Origin: an uncultured Bacilli bacterium
GTDB taxonomy: Bacteria; Bacillota_I; Bacilli_A; RF39; UBA660
Reading direction: 5' to 3'
DNA length: 64,000 nt
NCBI GenBank assembly: GCA_947631155.1
Contig: CANRKG010000004.1
Location: forward strand, 1-64,000
Shown here one piece after another: positions 30,654 through 42,134 of this stretch (positions within the stretch are counted from its first letter, which is position 1; each line of letters begins with the position of its first letter). The notes beneath the pieces are model-generated. The model made no database searches. It was given only the letters and a program-made list of their open reading frames with translations, and was not told the origin of the DNA. A program made the translations under genes and the position numbers.

Positions 30654-31118
30654 ATGAAACAATATATAAAAGAGCATAAAATTGTTGTTGTAGCAGTAAT
30701 ATTGCTTTTAATTTTAATAGCGCTTTCTTTTGTTATTAAAAATACTTTTTTCTCTAATGAAAATAATGCATTTTATGGAGACCGTTTAGATGGAATTGAT
30801 GAAGTTAAAATTACTACCAGTCAAGAAAAAGATTTAAAATCTAATTTAAAACAAGATGGTGCAGTACAAACAGTAGATTATAAATTACAAGGTAAAATTG
30901 TCAATGTAATAATAACTGTTAGTGATGATGTGGGTTTAGATGCAGCTAAAGGGTTAGCTCCAAAAGTATTAGAATCTTTTGATGACGATCAAAAAAAGTT
31001 TTACGATTTTCAAGTTTTTATAGAAAAGAAAAACGGAGCTGCAGATTTTCCAATAATAGGTTATAAACAGAATAAAAAAGACTCTTTCACTTGGACAAAA
31101 GATAGGGCGGCGAGTTAA
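30654..31118 (+). CDS. Hypothetical membrane-anchored protein
   Basis: 154 aa; N-terminal TM IVVVAVILLLILIALSFVI. Confidence 0.75.
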   Translation: MKQYIKEHKIVVVAVILLLILIALSFVIKNTFFSNENNAFYGDRLDGIDEVKITTSQEKDLKSNLKQDGAVQTVDYKLQGKIVNVIITVSDDVGLDAAKGLAPKVLESFDDDQKKFYDFQVFIEKKNGAADFPIIGYKQNKKDSFTWTKDRAAS

Positions 31119-31120
31119 AG

Positions 31121-33160
31121 ATGAAAAAGAAATTAATAATTATAACTATTCTTATAGCAGCAGTAGCCTTTTTCTTTGTGTACAGATATTATAATCATGA
31201 AGATAAAACTACTTCTTTAACTATTAGTGAGAAGAAATGGGTTCAAGATAATAGTAGTGAAGCTATTGATATTGAAGTAATTAATGATTATCCTATATAT
31301 GGAATGAATGGTAAAGGTGTTTTTTATGATTTTATTGATAAATTTCATAAAAATATAGGCTTAGAATTTAATAAAATTCCATATTTAAAAGAAAGTAGTA
31401 CAAATACTGATAGTATTAGATTTCAAATTTTAGATGATAATCAAAAATTAACAGATAAAGATTTATTACTATTTGAAGATTATTACATTGCTATAGGTAA
31501 AAACTATGAACGAATTAATCGAATTAAGGATATTAAAAATATATCTTTTGGAATTTTTTCTTCAGATGCAGAAACGCTAAAGTACTATTTAAAATCAGCG
31601 ACTAATATTTCTTATAAGACATATACAACGATTGAAGAATTATATTCTGCCTTGGATAAAGATGAAGTTAATATGATTATTGTTCCTAATATTATGTATA
31701 TGGATAAAAATATAGCTAATAATAAGTATTCTATTAATTATTATTTTACAGAAATTTCTAAACAAGTAGTACTTACACTTTCTAATAATAATGAAGCACT
31801 TAATAATATAGTTAAAAAGTATTATAAAAAATGGAAAGAAGTTAATTTTATTGATGCTTATGATAAAGCTTATTTTGATTATTATATTGAAAAGAACAAA
31901 TTAAGCTCTAAAGAAAAATCATCATTAGTATCTAAAGTATATACTTATGGATATATTAATAACAAACCATATGAAGTTAAAAAGAATAATAAAATTGTAG
32001 GTATAGCAGGAGAGTATTTAAATAGAGTATCACGTTTAGCTGATATTGAATTTAAGTATAAAAAATATAATAATAAAAAAGAGTTAGAAGACGCTATCAA
32101 AAATAAAGAAATAGACATTTATTTTGATTATTATGGTATTAATAATGAAAATTATAAAGCAACAATATCTACATTTATTGAAGATTATGTTATTTTAGGA
32201 AAAGAAAAAAATAACTATATAATTAATTCATTTGAAAGTATTAAAAATAAAAATGTTGCTATGTTAAAAGATAATGCCTTATATAATTATGTTAATAGTA
32301 ATGGTAAGGCTAATATTAATGCTTATGATAATATTGATAAATTAGTAAAAAATAGCGAAGATAAATTAATTATCATTGATAGAAATGTATATGATGAGTA
32401 TCAAAAATCAAAATTCAAGAATTATAAAATTTTATATATTGATACAATGATGAATGATTATAAATTCATGGTAAAAAATTCAGATAAAGCTTTTTATAAT
32501 TTAGTTAATTATATTATTAATACTAATTCTTACTATAATTATAAAAATAGTGGATTAGAATCTATAGATGAAACCTTCTTAGAAAGTAGTAGTTTAGAAC
32601 AAATATATATATTTATTTTAATAATTATATTCTTGCCTATAATAGTTGTATCTATTATCTACTTATTTTTAAGAAAGAAAAAAGAACAAAAGAAAGTTAT
32701 AATTACTGAAAAACATAAATATATTGATATGTTAACTTCTTTGAAAAATCGTAATTATTTAAATGCTAAGATGCCAGAATGGGAAGCATCTAAAGTATTT
32801 CCACAAGCTATAGTGGTTATTGACTTAAATAATGTTAAATATGTTAATGATAATTATGGTCATGAAGAAGGGGATCAATTAATTATAGAAGCAGCAGGTG
32901 TATTAGTTAATACGCAACTTGAAAATAGTGAAATAATTCGTACTGATGGAAATGAGTTCTTAATTTATTTAGTCGGTTATAGTGAACGTCAAATTATAGC
33001 GTATACAAAGAAATTATCAAAAGAACTCAAGAAATTACCGCACGAATTTGGAGCGGGAGTTGGCTTTAGTATGATTACAGACGAAATTAAAACATTGGAT
33101 GATGCAATAAATGAAGCAACATTAGAAATGGTTTCATCTAAAGAAGAAAACAAGGGATGA
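31121..33160 (+). CDS. Membrane receptor with extracellular SBP_bac_3-like region(s) and C-terminal degenerate GGDEF domain
   Basis: N-terminal TM, periplasmic-binding-like segments, TM IYIFILIIIFLPIIVVSIIYLFL, then DMLTSLKNRNYLNAKM..VVIDLNNVKYVNDNYGHEEGDQLI..EIIRTDGNEFLIYL (GGDEF replaced by DGNEF). Confidence 0.85.
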   Translation: MKKKLIIITILIAAVAFFFVYRYYNHEDKTTSLTISEKKWVQDNSSEAIDIEVINDYPIYGMNGKGVFYDFIDKFHKNIGLEFNKIPYLKESSTNTDSIRFQILDDNQKLTDKDLLLFEDYYIAIGKNYERINRIKDIKNISFGIFSSDAETLKYYLKSATNISYKTYTTIEELYSALDKDEVNMIIVPNIMYMDKNIANNKYSINYYFTEISKQVVLTLSNNNEALNNIVKKYYKKWKEVNFIDAYDKAYFDYYIEKNKLSSKEKSSLVSKVYTYGYINNKPYEVKKNNKIVGIAGEYLNRVSRLADIEFKYKKYNNKKELEDAIKNKEIDIYFDYYGINNENYKATISTFIEDYVILGKEKNNYIINSFESIKNKNVAMLKDNALYNYVNSNGKANINAYDNIDKLVKNSEDKLIIIDRNVYDEYQKSKFKNYKILYIDTMMNDYKFMVKNSDKAFYNLVNYIINTNSYYNYKNSGLESIDETFLESSSLEQIYIFILIIIFLPIIVVSIIYLFLRKKKEQKKVIITEKHKYIDMLTSLKNRNYLNAKMPEWEASKVFPQAIVVIDLNNVKYVNDNYGHEEGDQLIIEAAGVLVNTQLENSEIIRTDGNEFLIYLVGYSERQIIAYTKKLSKELKKLPHEFGAGVGFSMITDEIKTLDDAINEATLEMVSSKEENKG

Positions 33161-34011
33161 TAGTAAATATGGAGCGAGTTAGAAGTGTTTTTAAGAAAGT
33201 TATTACTTATATAGTAAAGCCAGAAATGAGAGTACTACCGGGACAACTCGCTTTTTTCTTTGTTGTTTCATTAATTCCTTTAATAGCCTTAGTAGGCTCA
33301 ATTGCAGGATATATGTCAGTATCAGTAGATGAGGTTACACGTATACTAGATTCAGTATTACCATTTGATATTACAGATAATCTTATTACTTTTGTCTCTG
33401 GAAAAGGACTTACTTTTAATATAGCTGTTTTCTTTATTTCAGCCTTTATTTTAGCTTCAAATGGGGCCCATTCAATGATTATTACTTCAAATGAAATATA
33501 CAAGATTAAAGATGATAGTATTTTTAGAAGACGTTTAAAAGCCATTATTATGACCTTTGTCTTAGTGCTATTACTATTATTTTTATTAATAGTATCTGTA
33601 TTTGGAGATAGTATTTTTAATATTATTCAAGTAACTATTAATGATAAAAGTAAATTTAATATTATATATGGGCTGTATAAATTGTTACAATACCCAATTA
33701 CAATAATTATTGTTTTCTATGGAATTAAATTATTATATATGATGGCTCCAGATCGAGATATTAAATCTAAAACTACTAATACAGGTTCAGCTTTTACTAC
33801 ATTAGGTTGGATTATGGCAACTAAGATTTATTCTATTTATGCTGGTAGTTTTTCTCATTATAATATTTTTTATGGCAGTATCTCTAATATCTTGTTCTTA
33901 TTAATGTGGGTGTATATTTTATCATATATTTTTGTTTTAGGTATGGCTTTAAATGCTAGTGCTGCAGAAAAAGACGATTTTGAAACTATGCAAATGACTT
34001 TGACTAAATAG
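33157..34011 (+). CDS. YihY/BrkB-family membrane protein
   Basis: LPGQLAFFFVVSLIPLIALVGSIAGY, SNGAHSMIITSNEIY, polytopic; overlaps upstream gene (ATGA). Confidence 0.9.
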   Translation: MIVNMERVRSVFKKVITYIVKPEMRVLPGQLAFFFVVSLIPLIALVGSIAGYMSVSVDEVTRILDSVLPFDITDNLITFVSGKGLTFNIAVFFISAFILASNGAHSMIITSNEIYKIKDDSIFRRRLKAIIMTFVLVLLLLFLLIVSVFGDSIFNIIQVTINDKSKFNIIYGLYKLLQYPITIIIVFYGIKLLYMMAPDRDIKSKTTNTGSAFTTLGWIMATKIYSIYAGSFSHYNIFYGSISNILFLLMWVYILSYIFVLGMALNASAAEKDDFETMQMTLTK

Positions 34012-34083
34012 AGTTTTTTCTATTATAGAACTCATTGAAAATTATACTTAACAATGCTATAATTTAATAAGCGAGGTTAGAAA

Positions 34084-36153
34084 ATGAAAAAGAAATTAAT
34101 CAAACAAAAAGATAAGTTTATAAAATTTATTAAAAGAATAAAAACAGATCATTTACTAAAAAAATATATTAATAATAATATTTTATTTGTGACCTTTGTT
34201 TTAACATGTGTTTTTAATTCAACAATACTAAGATTTCTTACAATGCACATATTAGAAAATTATGTATCGATTAAGCCTATTATAGCTGATGCTGCAGTTG
34301 TAGTATTAGTAGGCGCAATAGGGTATTTATTAAAACCCAAGAATAGATTTACTTATTATTTAATCTTCGATATTATATTTATGGCGCTATGTATGATTAA
34401 TTCAATCTATTATACATTCTATACTTCTTTTGCTTCTGTATCAATGTTATCACTTACACAATATATTGCTTCAGTTGGTGATGCAGTAGTAGAAAATGTT
34501 TTACAACCTAAAGATTTAATATACATTTTAGGGCCTATTATATTAATCATAACTCATTTAAGATTAAAAAGGGGCAATTATTATAAGAAAATAGAAGTTA
34601 GATCTGAAAGAAAAAGAAAGACAATCAAGACTTTAATTGCTGGAGCCTGTTTAGTGGTATTATTTACAGTCATGTTATCTCCACTTGATATAAGTAGATT
34701 TGTTAAACAATGGAATAGAGAATATGTAGTCATGAAATTTGGAATTTATGTTTATCAACTAAATGATATTATTTCTTCTGTTCAACCTAAAATAAATTCA
34801 CTATTTGGGTATGATAAAGCCATGAAAGAATTTAAGGAATATTTTGCAGATGTTAAGAAAAGCCCTAATAATAAATATACAAATATTTTTAAAGATAAAA
34901 ATGTTTTAGTAATTCATGCAGAAAGTATTCAAAATAATCTATTTGATTTACAATTTAATGGGCAAGATGTTGTTCCTAATTTGAAAAAAATTGCTAGTGA
35001 AGGAATGTATTTTTCAAATTTTTATCCTCAAGTTAGTGTAGGTACAAGTAGTGATTCAGAATTAACTTTTACAACTTCTTTAATGCCAACACAAAGTGGG
35101 ACTGCTTTCGTATCATATTTTGATAGGACCTATAATTCTATTCCCAAATTAATGAATGATAAAGGCTATTTTACATTTAGTATGCATGCTAATACCGCTG
35201 ATTTTTGGAATAGAAGAGCAATGTATGAGCATTTAGGTTATAAAAAATTTTACAGTAAAGCTGATTATGAAGTTACAAGTGATAATATTGTTGGTCTAGG
35301 ATTAAGTGATAAGGAATTCTTTAAACAGTCAATGCCAAAATTGAAAAAAATTAATGAAAAGTATGATAAATGGTATGGTTTAATGATTATGTTATCTAAT
35401 CATACACCATTCTCAGATGTAGAGCATTATGGTGATTATGAAGTAAATATCAAAGAAGAAGTTACTAAAGAAGATGGAACAGTAGAAGAAGTTATTCATC
35501 CTTATATGGAAGGTAAGAAACTTGGTAATTACTTTAAATCAGCACATTATGCTGATCAAGCTATTGGTGAATTATTCCAAGAATTAGAAGAAAATCAATT
35601 ATTAGATGATACAGTGGTTATTATATATGGAGATCATGATGCTAGATTATCAAGAAGTGATTATGATTATATGTATAATTATTCAACAGAGACGGATTCA
35701 AAATTAGATAAAGATGATCCTAACTATAAAGAATATGATAGCTATCAATATGAGTTGGGTAGAAAGGTTCCGTTCATTATTTGGACAAAAGATATGGCTG
35801 GTTCTGATCTTAACATGGAAGTAAAAGATGTTATGGGAATGTATGATGTTATGCCAACTTTAGGAAATATGTTTGGATTTTATAACAAATATCAATTGGG
35901 ACATGATATATTTGATATAAATTCTAATAATATAGTTATATTTCCAACAGGTAATTGGGTTACAAATAAAGTTTATTATAACAGTCAAAAAGAAGAATAT
36001 TTATCTCTAGATGGAAGTGCTATTAGTGAAGAAGAAATTAAGAAAAATAATCAGTATACGACCAAAGTTTTAAATATCTCTAATAATATTATAGTTTACA
36101 ATTTATTGGAAAAGTCAAAAGATGAGATGTTGACATATGAAGAGAGGAGTTAA
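34084..36153 (+). CDS. LtaS-family sulfatase-domain membrane phosphoglycerol transferase
   Basis: N-terminal TMs then NVLVIHAESIQNNLFDL..SVGTSSDSELTFTTSLMP..MLSNHTPFSD..IIYGDHDARLS. Confidence 0.93.
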   Translation: MKKKLIKQKDKFIKFIKRIKTDHLLKKYINNNILFVTFVLTCVFNSTILRFLTMHILENYVSIKPIIADAAVVVLVGAIGYLLKPKNRFTYYLIFDIIFMALCMINSIYYTFYTSFASVSMLSLTQYIASVGDAVVENVLQPKDLIYILGPIILIITHLRLKRGNYYKKIEVRSERKRKTIKTLIAGACLVVLFTVMLSPLDISRFVKQWNREYVVMKFGIYVYQLNDIISSVQPKINSLFGYDKAMKEFKEYFADVKKSPNNKYTNIFKDKNVLVIHAESIQNNLFDLQFNGQDVVPNLKKIASEGMYFSNFYPQVSVGTSSDSELTFTTSLMPTQSGTAFVSYFDRTYNSIPKLMNDKGYFTFSMHANTADFWNRRAMYEHLGYKKFYSKADYEVTSDNIVGLGLSDKEFFKQSMPKLKKINEKYDKWYGLMIMLSNHTPFSDVEHYGDYEVNIKEEVTKEDGTVEEVIHPYMEGKKLGNYFKSAHYADQAIGELFQELEENQLLDDTVVIIYGDHDARLSRSDYDYMYNYSTETDSKLDKDDPNYKEYDSYQYELGRKVPFIIWTKDMAGSDLNMEVKDVMGMYDVMPTLGNMFGFYNKYQLGHDIFDINSNNIVIFPTGNWVTNKVYYNSQKEEYLSLDGSAISEEEIKKNNQYTTKVLNISNNIIVYNLLEKSKDEMLTYEERS

Positions 36154-36158
36154 GAATT

Positions 36159-36797
36159 ATGGTCAAGAAAAAATTAAAGCGTAAACCAAAGAAATTACTT
36201 ATTGTTCTAATCTTGATATTAAGTTGTGGTTTAATAGGAGGAGGTATTTATTTATCAATCATTAAAAAGCCACAAGTTAAAGAAACAAAGGTAGTTTCTA
36301 AGATATCAAAATATGGTTATAACTTAAAAAGCAATAAAAGTGCTGAATATAAGAAGTTATTTCAAAAGTTAAAGAAAGTCTTAACAGGAGATGAAATTGA
36401 TGAAAAAGAATATGTTAAGACTATAACAGAAATGTTTATTGTAGACTTTTATTCACTAAATGATCACTCAGCAAAAACTGATGTTGGAGGAACTGATTTT
36501 ATATATTCAGAAATATTAGAAAATTTTTTAGAAAATGCCGAAGATACAATATATAAGTATGTAGAAAGTAATATTTATAAACAACGTAAACAAAAACTTC
36601 CTAAAGTAGATGTAGTTACTATTAATAAGATTGAAAATGAAGAATTTGCCTATGGCGATAAAATGGATGAAAATGCTTATAAAATAGAAGTTAGTTGGAC
36701 GTATAAAGATGAAACTATTGCAGATGGTTATCAAAATGAAGCAACGTTAATATTTATTCATAATGGTATTAAGTTAGAATTAGTAGAACTACAGTAA
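36159..36797 (+). CDS. Hypothetical membrane-anchored protein
   Basis: 212 aa; N-terminal TM; adjacent to LtaS-like gene. Confidence 0.7.
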   Translation: MVKKKLKRKPKKLLIVLILILSCGLIGGGIYLSIIKKPQVKETKVVSKISKYGYNLKSNKSAEYKKLFQKLKKVLTGDEIDEKEYVKTITEMFIVDFYSLNDHSAKTDVGGTDFIYSEILENFLENAEDTIYKYVESNIYKQRKQKLPKVDVVTINKIENEEFAYGDKMDENAYKIEVSWTYKDETIADGYQNEATLIFIHNGIKLELVELQ

Positions 36798-36896
36798 TAA
36801 ATATTATAATAACTATTACAATAATAGGTGTAATAAAAAATTACATGAAAATATTATTTAGCGTAAGCTAAACAATAACGAAATTACGATAAAGAA

Positions 36897-36923
36897 AAAT
36901 CGCATCTAATGATACGATTTTTT
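36897..36923. terminator. Putative terminator between convergent genes
   Basis: aaatcgcatctaatgatacgattttttt. Confidence 0.6.
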
Positions 36924-36929
36924 TATGTA

Positions 36930-38927
36930 TTATTCTGTAGGCATAGGATCTGTAGGAGGTTCTTCTTTTTTTGTACAAACCCCTTCTTGTTTAATATAGC
37001 CCTGTTTACAAACACAGGATACACCATCTGCACCTAATTCTTCATTTTCGCCATCACAAGTGACTTCTTTAGCTTGTGAGTCATTATTATCTTCATCTTC
37101 ATTATCAATTATATTATTTGATGTATCTTCATCAGCGTCTTTGGTACATACGCCAGCTTTTTTGGAATATCCCCACTTACAAACACAGGTTACACCATCC
37201 GCACCTAATTCTTCATTTGTACCACATTTTTCTTCTTCATAATCTTTTGCTTTTTTATATTTAGAAGAATCATATGTAGATTTATAAGGACCTTCACCTA
37301 TAACCTTTTTCTCATATGGATTATTAATAGAAAAAGTAAATTTCTTAATAGTTTTATGGTTTAATAATCCCAAATTCATTTTCATTTCTTTAGTTATATC
37401 ATCTCGGCTATGAGTATTTGGAACATAATTATATAAATCCATACGCATACTACTGTCATATATCATAGCACTTTGACCATATAAATATAATCTTTGAATA
37501 TTAACAATATTAGAACTATCACTACTTAATCCTAATTTCATAATATCTTTAACAACACTATAGAATGATAAAATTTGTTTTGTAGTTAAGTTAGTATCAA
37601 TACTATTAGAGACTGTATTAAATAAATTAGTGAATTGATTAATACTTTTAATAGACTTAACTTTTTGAAGCATGGCTTGAATAACTAATTGTTGATTTTG
37701 ACCACGTCCAAAGTCTCCATTTATTAATTGTTTTCTATTTCGAGATAATACTAATGCTTCTTCACCGTTTAAGTGTTGAGGTCCTTTATTAATACATATT
37801 TGAACTTCACGACTAGAGTTATCTGTACATAGATCTTGAGGAACATCAACATCTATACCACCTAAGGCATCAACTAATTTTACTAATCCTTTAAAATTAA
37901 TTTTAGCATAATAATCGATATTGACATCAAAATAGTTTTCAATAGTATTTATCATACAATCATTTCCATAAGCAGCAGCATGAGTAATTTTATTTTCTCT
38001 TTTACCTGGCCAACAAGCAATAGGTACATATGTATCTCTTGGTATTGATAACATAGTTACATTTAATGTCTTTGGATTAAAGGTAATTAATATTAATGAG
38101 TCTCCATTCGCAATCGCATTTTTAGTCAACACTTCATCAGTAGAATCTATTCCCATAAGTAGGATAGTAAATGGTTCATTAACTGACTTTCCAATTGAAG
38201 CATTTTCTGTTTTTGAAGTTTCTGATTTTAACATTTCTTTTTCTTGACTAATAATTATTTTTGTTTCATTTTGTATTTCTTCATAGCCAGCCATACTACT
38301 ATAAATAGTAGGATAGTCAGTCGCTAGAAAAATTGCATCAACTTCTTTGGAATATAAATCAGTAATCATTTCAATATAATTATCATAATTTATAACATCA
38401 TTTTCATCTTGTAATTTTTTTTCTTTAATTATCTTTTGTGGAATTATATATCCTTCTGGCGAAGTTTTATCTTTTAAAATCCCAATTTTATAATTTTTAA
38501 TATCAGATATTTTATTAGCGGCATTATCTTTTAATACTACTAAACTACTGGAGTAGGTAACATATTTTTTATTAATACTATTAACTGTTCCATAAAAATA
38601 ATAAATTATATAACCAACTGCAGAACAAATAATAGAATATAAAATTAAAAAGATAATAAAGCCAATCCGTTTACTTGCCTTTTTCCTTTTTTTCTTATTA
38701 GGAGGTTTTAATCTCCATACTAGACGCATTTTTATTAACAGAATTAAATCTATTAATAGTAAAGTACCGATTATAATGTATCTAATTTTATCTTCTATAC
38801 CACTTAATTGAAATATATTATAAATTAAAAATCCACTTGTAATTAAAGCTATAATAAAAAATATTAAGGCTACAATACTAGATTTTTTTCTCTTTGGTTT
38901 ATCTAAATTTTCTATTTTTTCTGCCAT
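36930..38927 (-). CDS. LytR-CpsA-Psr (LCP) family protein with two C-terminal EGF-like Cys repeats
   Basis: LLMGIDSTDEV..GDSLILITFNPKTLNVTMLSIPRDTYV..KITHAAAYG..LVDALGGIDVDVP..LNGEEALVLSRNR; C-terminal CGTNEELGADGVTCVCKWGYSKKAGVC and CDGENEELGADGVSCVCKQGYIKQEGVC. Confidence 0.93.
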   Translation of the reverse strand: MAEKIENLDKPKRKKSSIVALIFFIIALITSGFLIYNIFQLSGIEDKIRYIIIGTLLLIDLILLIKMRLVWRLKPPNKKKRKKASKRIGFIIFLILYSIICSAVGYIIYYFYGTVNSINKKYVTYSSSLVVLKDNAANKISDIKNYKIGILKDKTSPEGYIIPQKIIKEKKLQDENDVINYDNYIEMITDLYSKEVDAIFLATDYPTIYSSMAGYEEIQNETKIIISQEKEMLKSETSKTENASIGKSVNEPFTILLMGIDSTDEVLTKNAIANGDSLILITFNPKTLNVTMLSIPRDTYVPIACWPGKRENKITHAAAYGNDCMINTIENYFDVNIDYYAKINFKGLVKLVDALGGIDVDVPQDLCTDNSSREVQICINKGPQHLNGEEALVLSRNRKQLINGDFGRGQNQQLVIQAMLQKVKSIKSINQFTNLFNTVSNSIDTNLTTKQILSFYSVVKDIMKLGLSSDSSNIVNIQRLYLYGQSAMIYDSSMRMDLYNYVPNTHSRDDITKEMKMNLGLLNHKTIKKFTFSINNPYEKKVIGEGPYKSTYDSSKYKKAKDYEEEKCGTNEELGADGVTCVCKWGYSKKAGVCTKDADEDTSNNIIDNEDEDNNDSQAKEVTCDGENEELGADGVSCVCKQGYIKQEGVCTKKEEPPTDPMPTE

Positions 38928-39083
38928 AAATTCTCCTCCAAATCTTATTTTATAGCTAAATACTATTATACATAATAATTATTGTTTTTTCAACCAAATT
39001 ATACTGATTAATAAAATTTTAAGTTGGATTTATTATTATTGTTAGTTAAAAGAAAATAGTGTATACTTATTTTAGGTGGTATT

Positions 39084-40580
39084 ATGAAAAACGTAATTAT
39101 AATCGGGGCAGGTCCTGCTGGCTTAACCGCAGCTTATCAATTACTAAAAAAGGGTAAAGGTGAATATAAAGTTACGATTATTGAAGCGGATAAACAAGTA
39201 GGGGGAATTTCGAAAACAATTAATTATAAAGGAAATCGGATGGATTTAGGTGGCCATCGTTTCTTTACTAAAGAAGTCGAAGTAAAAAAAATATGGAAAG
39301 AAATATTACCACTACAAATCACTACTATAAACCCTGATAAAAAAGAATCAGTTATGTTAATTAGAAATAGAGTATCACGAATCTTCTATGAAGATAAATT
39401 TTATGATTATCCCATTACAATTAATTTCAAAACTATCAGAAATTTGGGATTTTTTAGAACCGTTTTCTGTGGTTTTAGTTATTTGCGCTATAAAATATTT
39501 CCTAAAGTTGAAAATAATTTAGAGGATTTTTATATAAATAGATTTGGGAAAAAGTTATATTCTATGTTTTTCTGTGGTTATACAGAGAAAGTATGGGGTA
39601 GAAAACCTAAAGAAATATCTAAAGATTGGGGTTATCAAAGAGTAAAAGGAATATCTATTTCTGCTGTTTTAAAAGATTATATTAAAAGAATTTTTAAAGT
39701 AGAAGATAAATCTAAAGAAACTTCTTTAATAGATAAATTTTACTATCCTAAATATGGACCAGGACAATTTTATGAAGAAATGAGTAAGAAGATAAAAGAT
39801 ATGGGTGGAAAAATAATTTGTAATAGTACAGTTATAAAAATAAATTTAAATGAAAAGAAAATAAATAGTTTAATATATTTAAAAAATAATAAAGAATATA
39901 CAAAAAAAGCAGATATTGTAATATCGACAATGCCAATTAAAGATTTGTTAGAATCATTTAATAAGGTAGACTCTCATATACTAAACATAGCTTCTTCCTT
40001 ACCATATCGTGATTTTATTACAGTAGGAGTGTTAGTTCCAAAATTATCAATTGAAAATACTACTAAAATAAAAACATTAAATAATATTATTCCAGATAAC
40101 TGGTTGTATGTCCAAGATAATAAAGTTCACTTAGGTAGAATTCAAATCTTTAATAACTGGTCCCCATATATGGTAAAAAATAATGAAAAAACCGTTTGGT
40201 TGGGTTTAGAATATTTTTGTAATGAAAATGATTGGTTATGGTCTTCTTCTGATGAAGAAATAAAAAATTATGCCTGTAGAGAGTTAAAGAAAATGAAAAT
40301 AATTGATCAAGATGTTTTAGATAGTTGTTGCATTAGAGTAAAAAAAGCTTATCCAGCATATTTTGATAGTTATAAAGATATAGACAAAATTAAAAAATAT
40401 TTAAATAAAATTGATAACCTATATTGTATAGGGAGAAATGGTCAACACCGTTATAATAATATGGATCATTCTATGTTAACCGCAATTAAATGTGCAGATA
40501 ATATTCTTAAAAATAAGAAAAATAAAAATAATATTTGGAATGTTAATGTTGAAAAGGACTACCACGAGGAGGAAAAATGA
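39084..40580 (+). CDS. FAD/NAD(P)-dependent oxidoreductase, UDP-galactopyranose-mutase/protoporphyrinogen-oxidase-like
   Basis: [52 protein letters not shown]. Confidence 0.88.
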   Translation: MKNVIIIGAGPAGLTAAYQLLKKGKGEYKVTIIEADKQVGGISKTINYKGNRMDLGGHRFFTKEVEVKKIWKEILPLQITTINPDKKESVMLIRNRVSRIFYEDKFYDYPITINFKTIRNLGFFRTVFCGFSYLRYKIFPKVENNLEDFYINRFGKKLYSMFFCGYTEKVWGRKPKEISKDWGYQRVKGISISAVLKDYIKRIFKVEDKSKETSLIDKFYYPKYGPGQFYEEMSKKIKDMGGKIICNSTVIKINLNEKKINSLIYLKNNKEYTKKADIVISTMPIKDLLESFNKVDSHILNIASSLPYRDFITVGVLVPKLSIENTTKIKTLNNIIPDNWLYVQDNKVHLGRIQIFNNWSPYMVKNNEKTVWLGLEYFCNENDWLWSSSDEEIKNYACRELKKMKIIDQDVLDSCCIRVKKAYPAYFDSYKDIDKIKKYLNKIDNLYCIGRNGQHRYNNMDHSMLTAIKCADNILKNKKNKNNIWNVNVEKDYHEEEK

Positions 40581-42067
40581 TAAATAAAATAATTGAGAAA
40601 ATAAAAAAATATCAGCCACCAAAACATATTTGTTTTTTATATTTTTTTGTTCCTATTTTTGTTTCTACTATTTTAAATATAGATAGAGAAAATGATATTT
40701 GGTTTTTATTAAATCATGGTAAATATGTACTTCAAAATGGTTTTCCTACAATTGAACCATTTTCAATGCATCAAGGTTTTTCTTTTGTTATGCAACAATG
40801 GCTTTCTGCCGTCATCTTTTACTTAGTCTATAATTTTCTAGGAAAATATGGTCTTTTTTTATTAATGATTTTTGTTAATATCTTGATTTTATTCTTACTT
40901 TATAAACTATGTATGAAACTGAGTGATAATAGATTTAGATTATCAGTTATTATTAGTTCTATTACGACTATCTTATTAGAAATTTTTTTATTACCTAGAC
41001 CACAAATATTTACTTATGTCAATTTAATAAGTGTTTTATATATTATGGAATCAGTGTATCGTAATAAATCTAGTAAATTAGTTTATTTATTACCATTAAT
41101 ATCATTATTACAAATTAATTTACATGCTTCTTTATGGTTTTTATTATTCTTATTTATGTTACCATATATTATATATTTTATAATAGCAAAAATAAAAGAT
41201 AAGAAAAGTTATCACCTTTCAAAATTGTTTATAATTATTATCGTAATGTTTTTAGTAGGTTTTATTAATCCTTATGGAATAAAAAATATTAGTTATGTTT
41301 TTACATCATATGGAGACTTTTATATTAATAATATGGTCATAGAAATGTTTTCACCATTTAGAATGCTTGGTATTAATAATTTTGCTTTTTATTACGTTTA
41401 TTTAATTTTGTTTTTTACCATTGCAATTTATATTGTCAATAAAAAAGGTGAGTTATTCCTACCACATATGTTATTATTTATTGGGGTTAGTTACTTAGCT
41501 ATTACTTCCTTAAGAAATGCAGCCTTATTAATAATTGGGACTATTCCTTTCTTGGCTTGGTATCTAAAAAATTTATTTCCTAAAACTAAGGAGAAAAAAG
41601 CAGTCTTAAATTCAAAAAGTAAGATTCAATATATTAGTATAATTATATTTTTACTTATTTATAATATTGTAGTTGTGAGTGTAAAAGGGGTTTCTTTTAC
41701 GAATCCATTAGAAAAAGGTATAGATTATTTATTAAAATATAATGATGTTGAAGATATTATCTTATATACTAGTTATAATGATGGAAGTTATGCTGAATAT
41801 CGAGGATTAAAACCATATATGGATACTAGGGCTGAAATATTTTTAAAAGCCAATAATCACAAAGCAGATATTATGAAAGAATACTTTTTAGTACAAAAAA
41901 AAGAAATCAGTTGTCAAGAGTTTTTAGATAAATATCATTTTACTCACTTAATTATTAATCAAAATGATTCATTATACGATGAATTACTAAAAAACTCTAA
42001 TTATAAGGTTATATACAAAGGAAAATATCGAAAGGGATATTATAAAATATTTGAATTAATTAAATAG
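40577..42067 (+). CDS. Polytopic membrane protein of the polysaccharide locus (possible glycosyltransferase)
   Basis: 496 aa, many TMs, overlaps preceding gene. Confidence 0.75.
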   Translation: MINKIIEKIKKYQPPKHICFLYFFVPIFVSTILNIDRENDIWFLLNHGKYVLQNGFPTIEPFSMHQGFSFVMQQWLSAVIFYLVYNFLGKYGLFLLMIFVNILILFLLYKLCMKLSDNRFRLSVIISSITTILLEIFLLPRPQIFTYVNLISVLYIMESVYRNKSSKLVYLLPLISLLQINLHASLWFLLFLFMLPYIIYFIIAKIKDKKSYHLSKLFIIIIVMFLVGFINPYGIKNISYVFTSYGDFYINNMVIEMFSPFRMLGINNFAFYYVYLILFFTIAIYIVNKKGELFLPHMLLFIGVSYLAITSLRNAALLIIGTIPFLAWYLKNLFPKTKEKKAVLNSKSKIQYISIIIFLLIYNIVVVSVKGVSFTNPLEKGIDYLLKYNDVEDIILYTSYNDGSYAEYRGLKPYMDTRAEIFLKANNHKADIMKEYFLVQKKEISCQEFLDKYHFTHLIINQNDSLYDELLKNSNYKVIYKGKYRKGYYKIFELIK

Positions 42068-42091
42068 AATCTACAATTTTGTAGATTTTTT
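42068..42091 (+). terminator. Rho-independent terminator
   Basis: aatctacaattttgtagatttttt. Confidence 0.75.
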
Positions 42092-42134
42092 ATGTATTAA
42101 TAAGTTTATATGCTATAATATTATTGGTGATAAG

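Noticed and set aside
37060-37264. Plus-strand ORFs of 60 and 62 aa
   Set aside because: Antisense to the duplicated EGF-like repeats of the LCP gene; no RBS or recognisable product.
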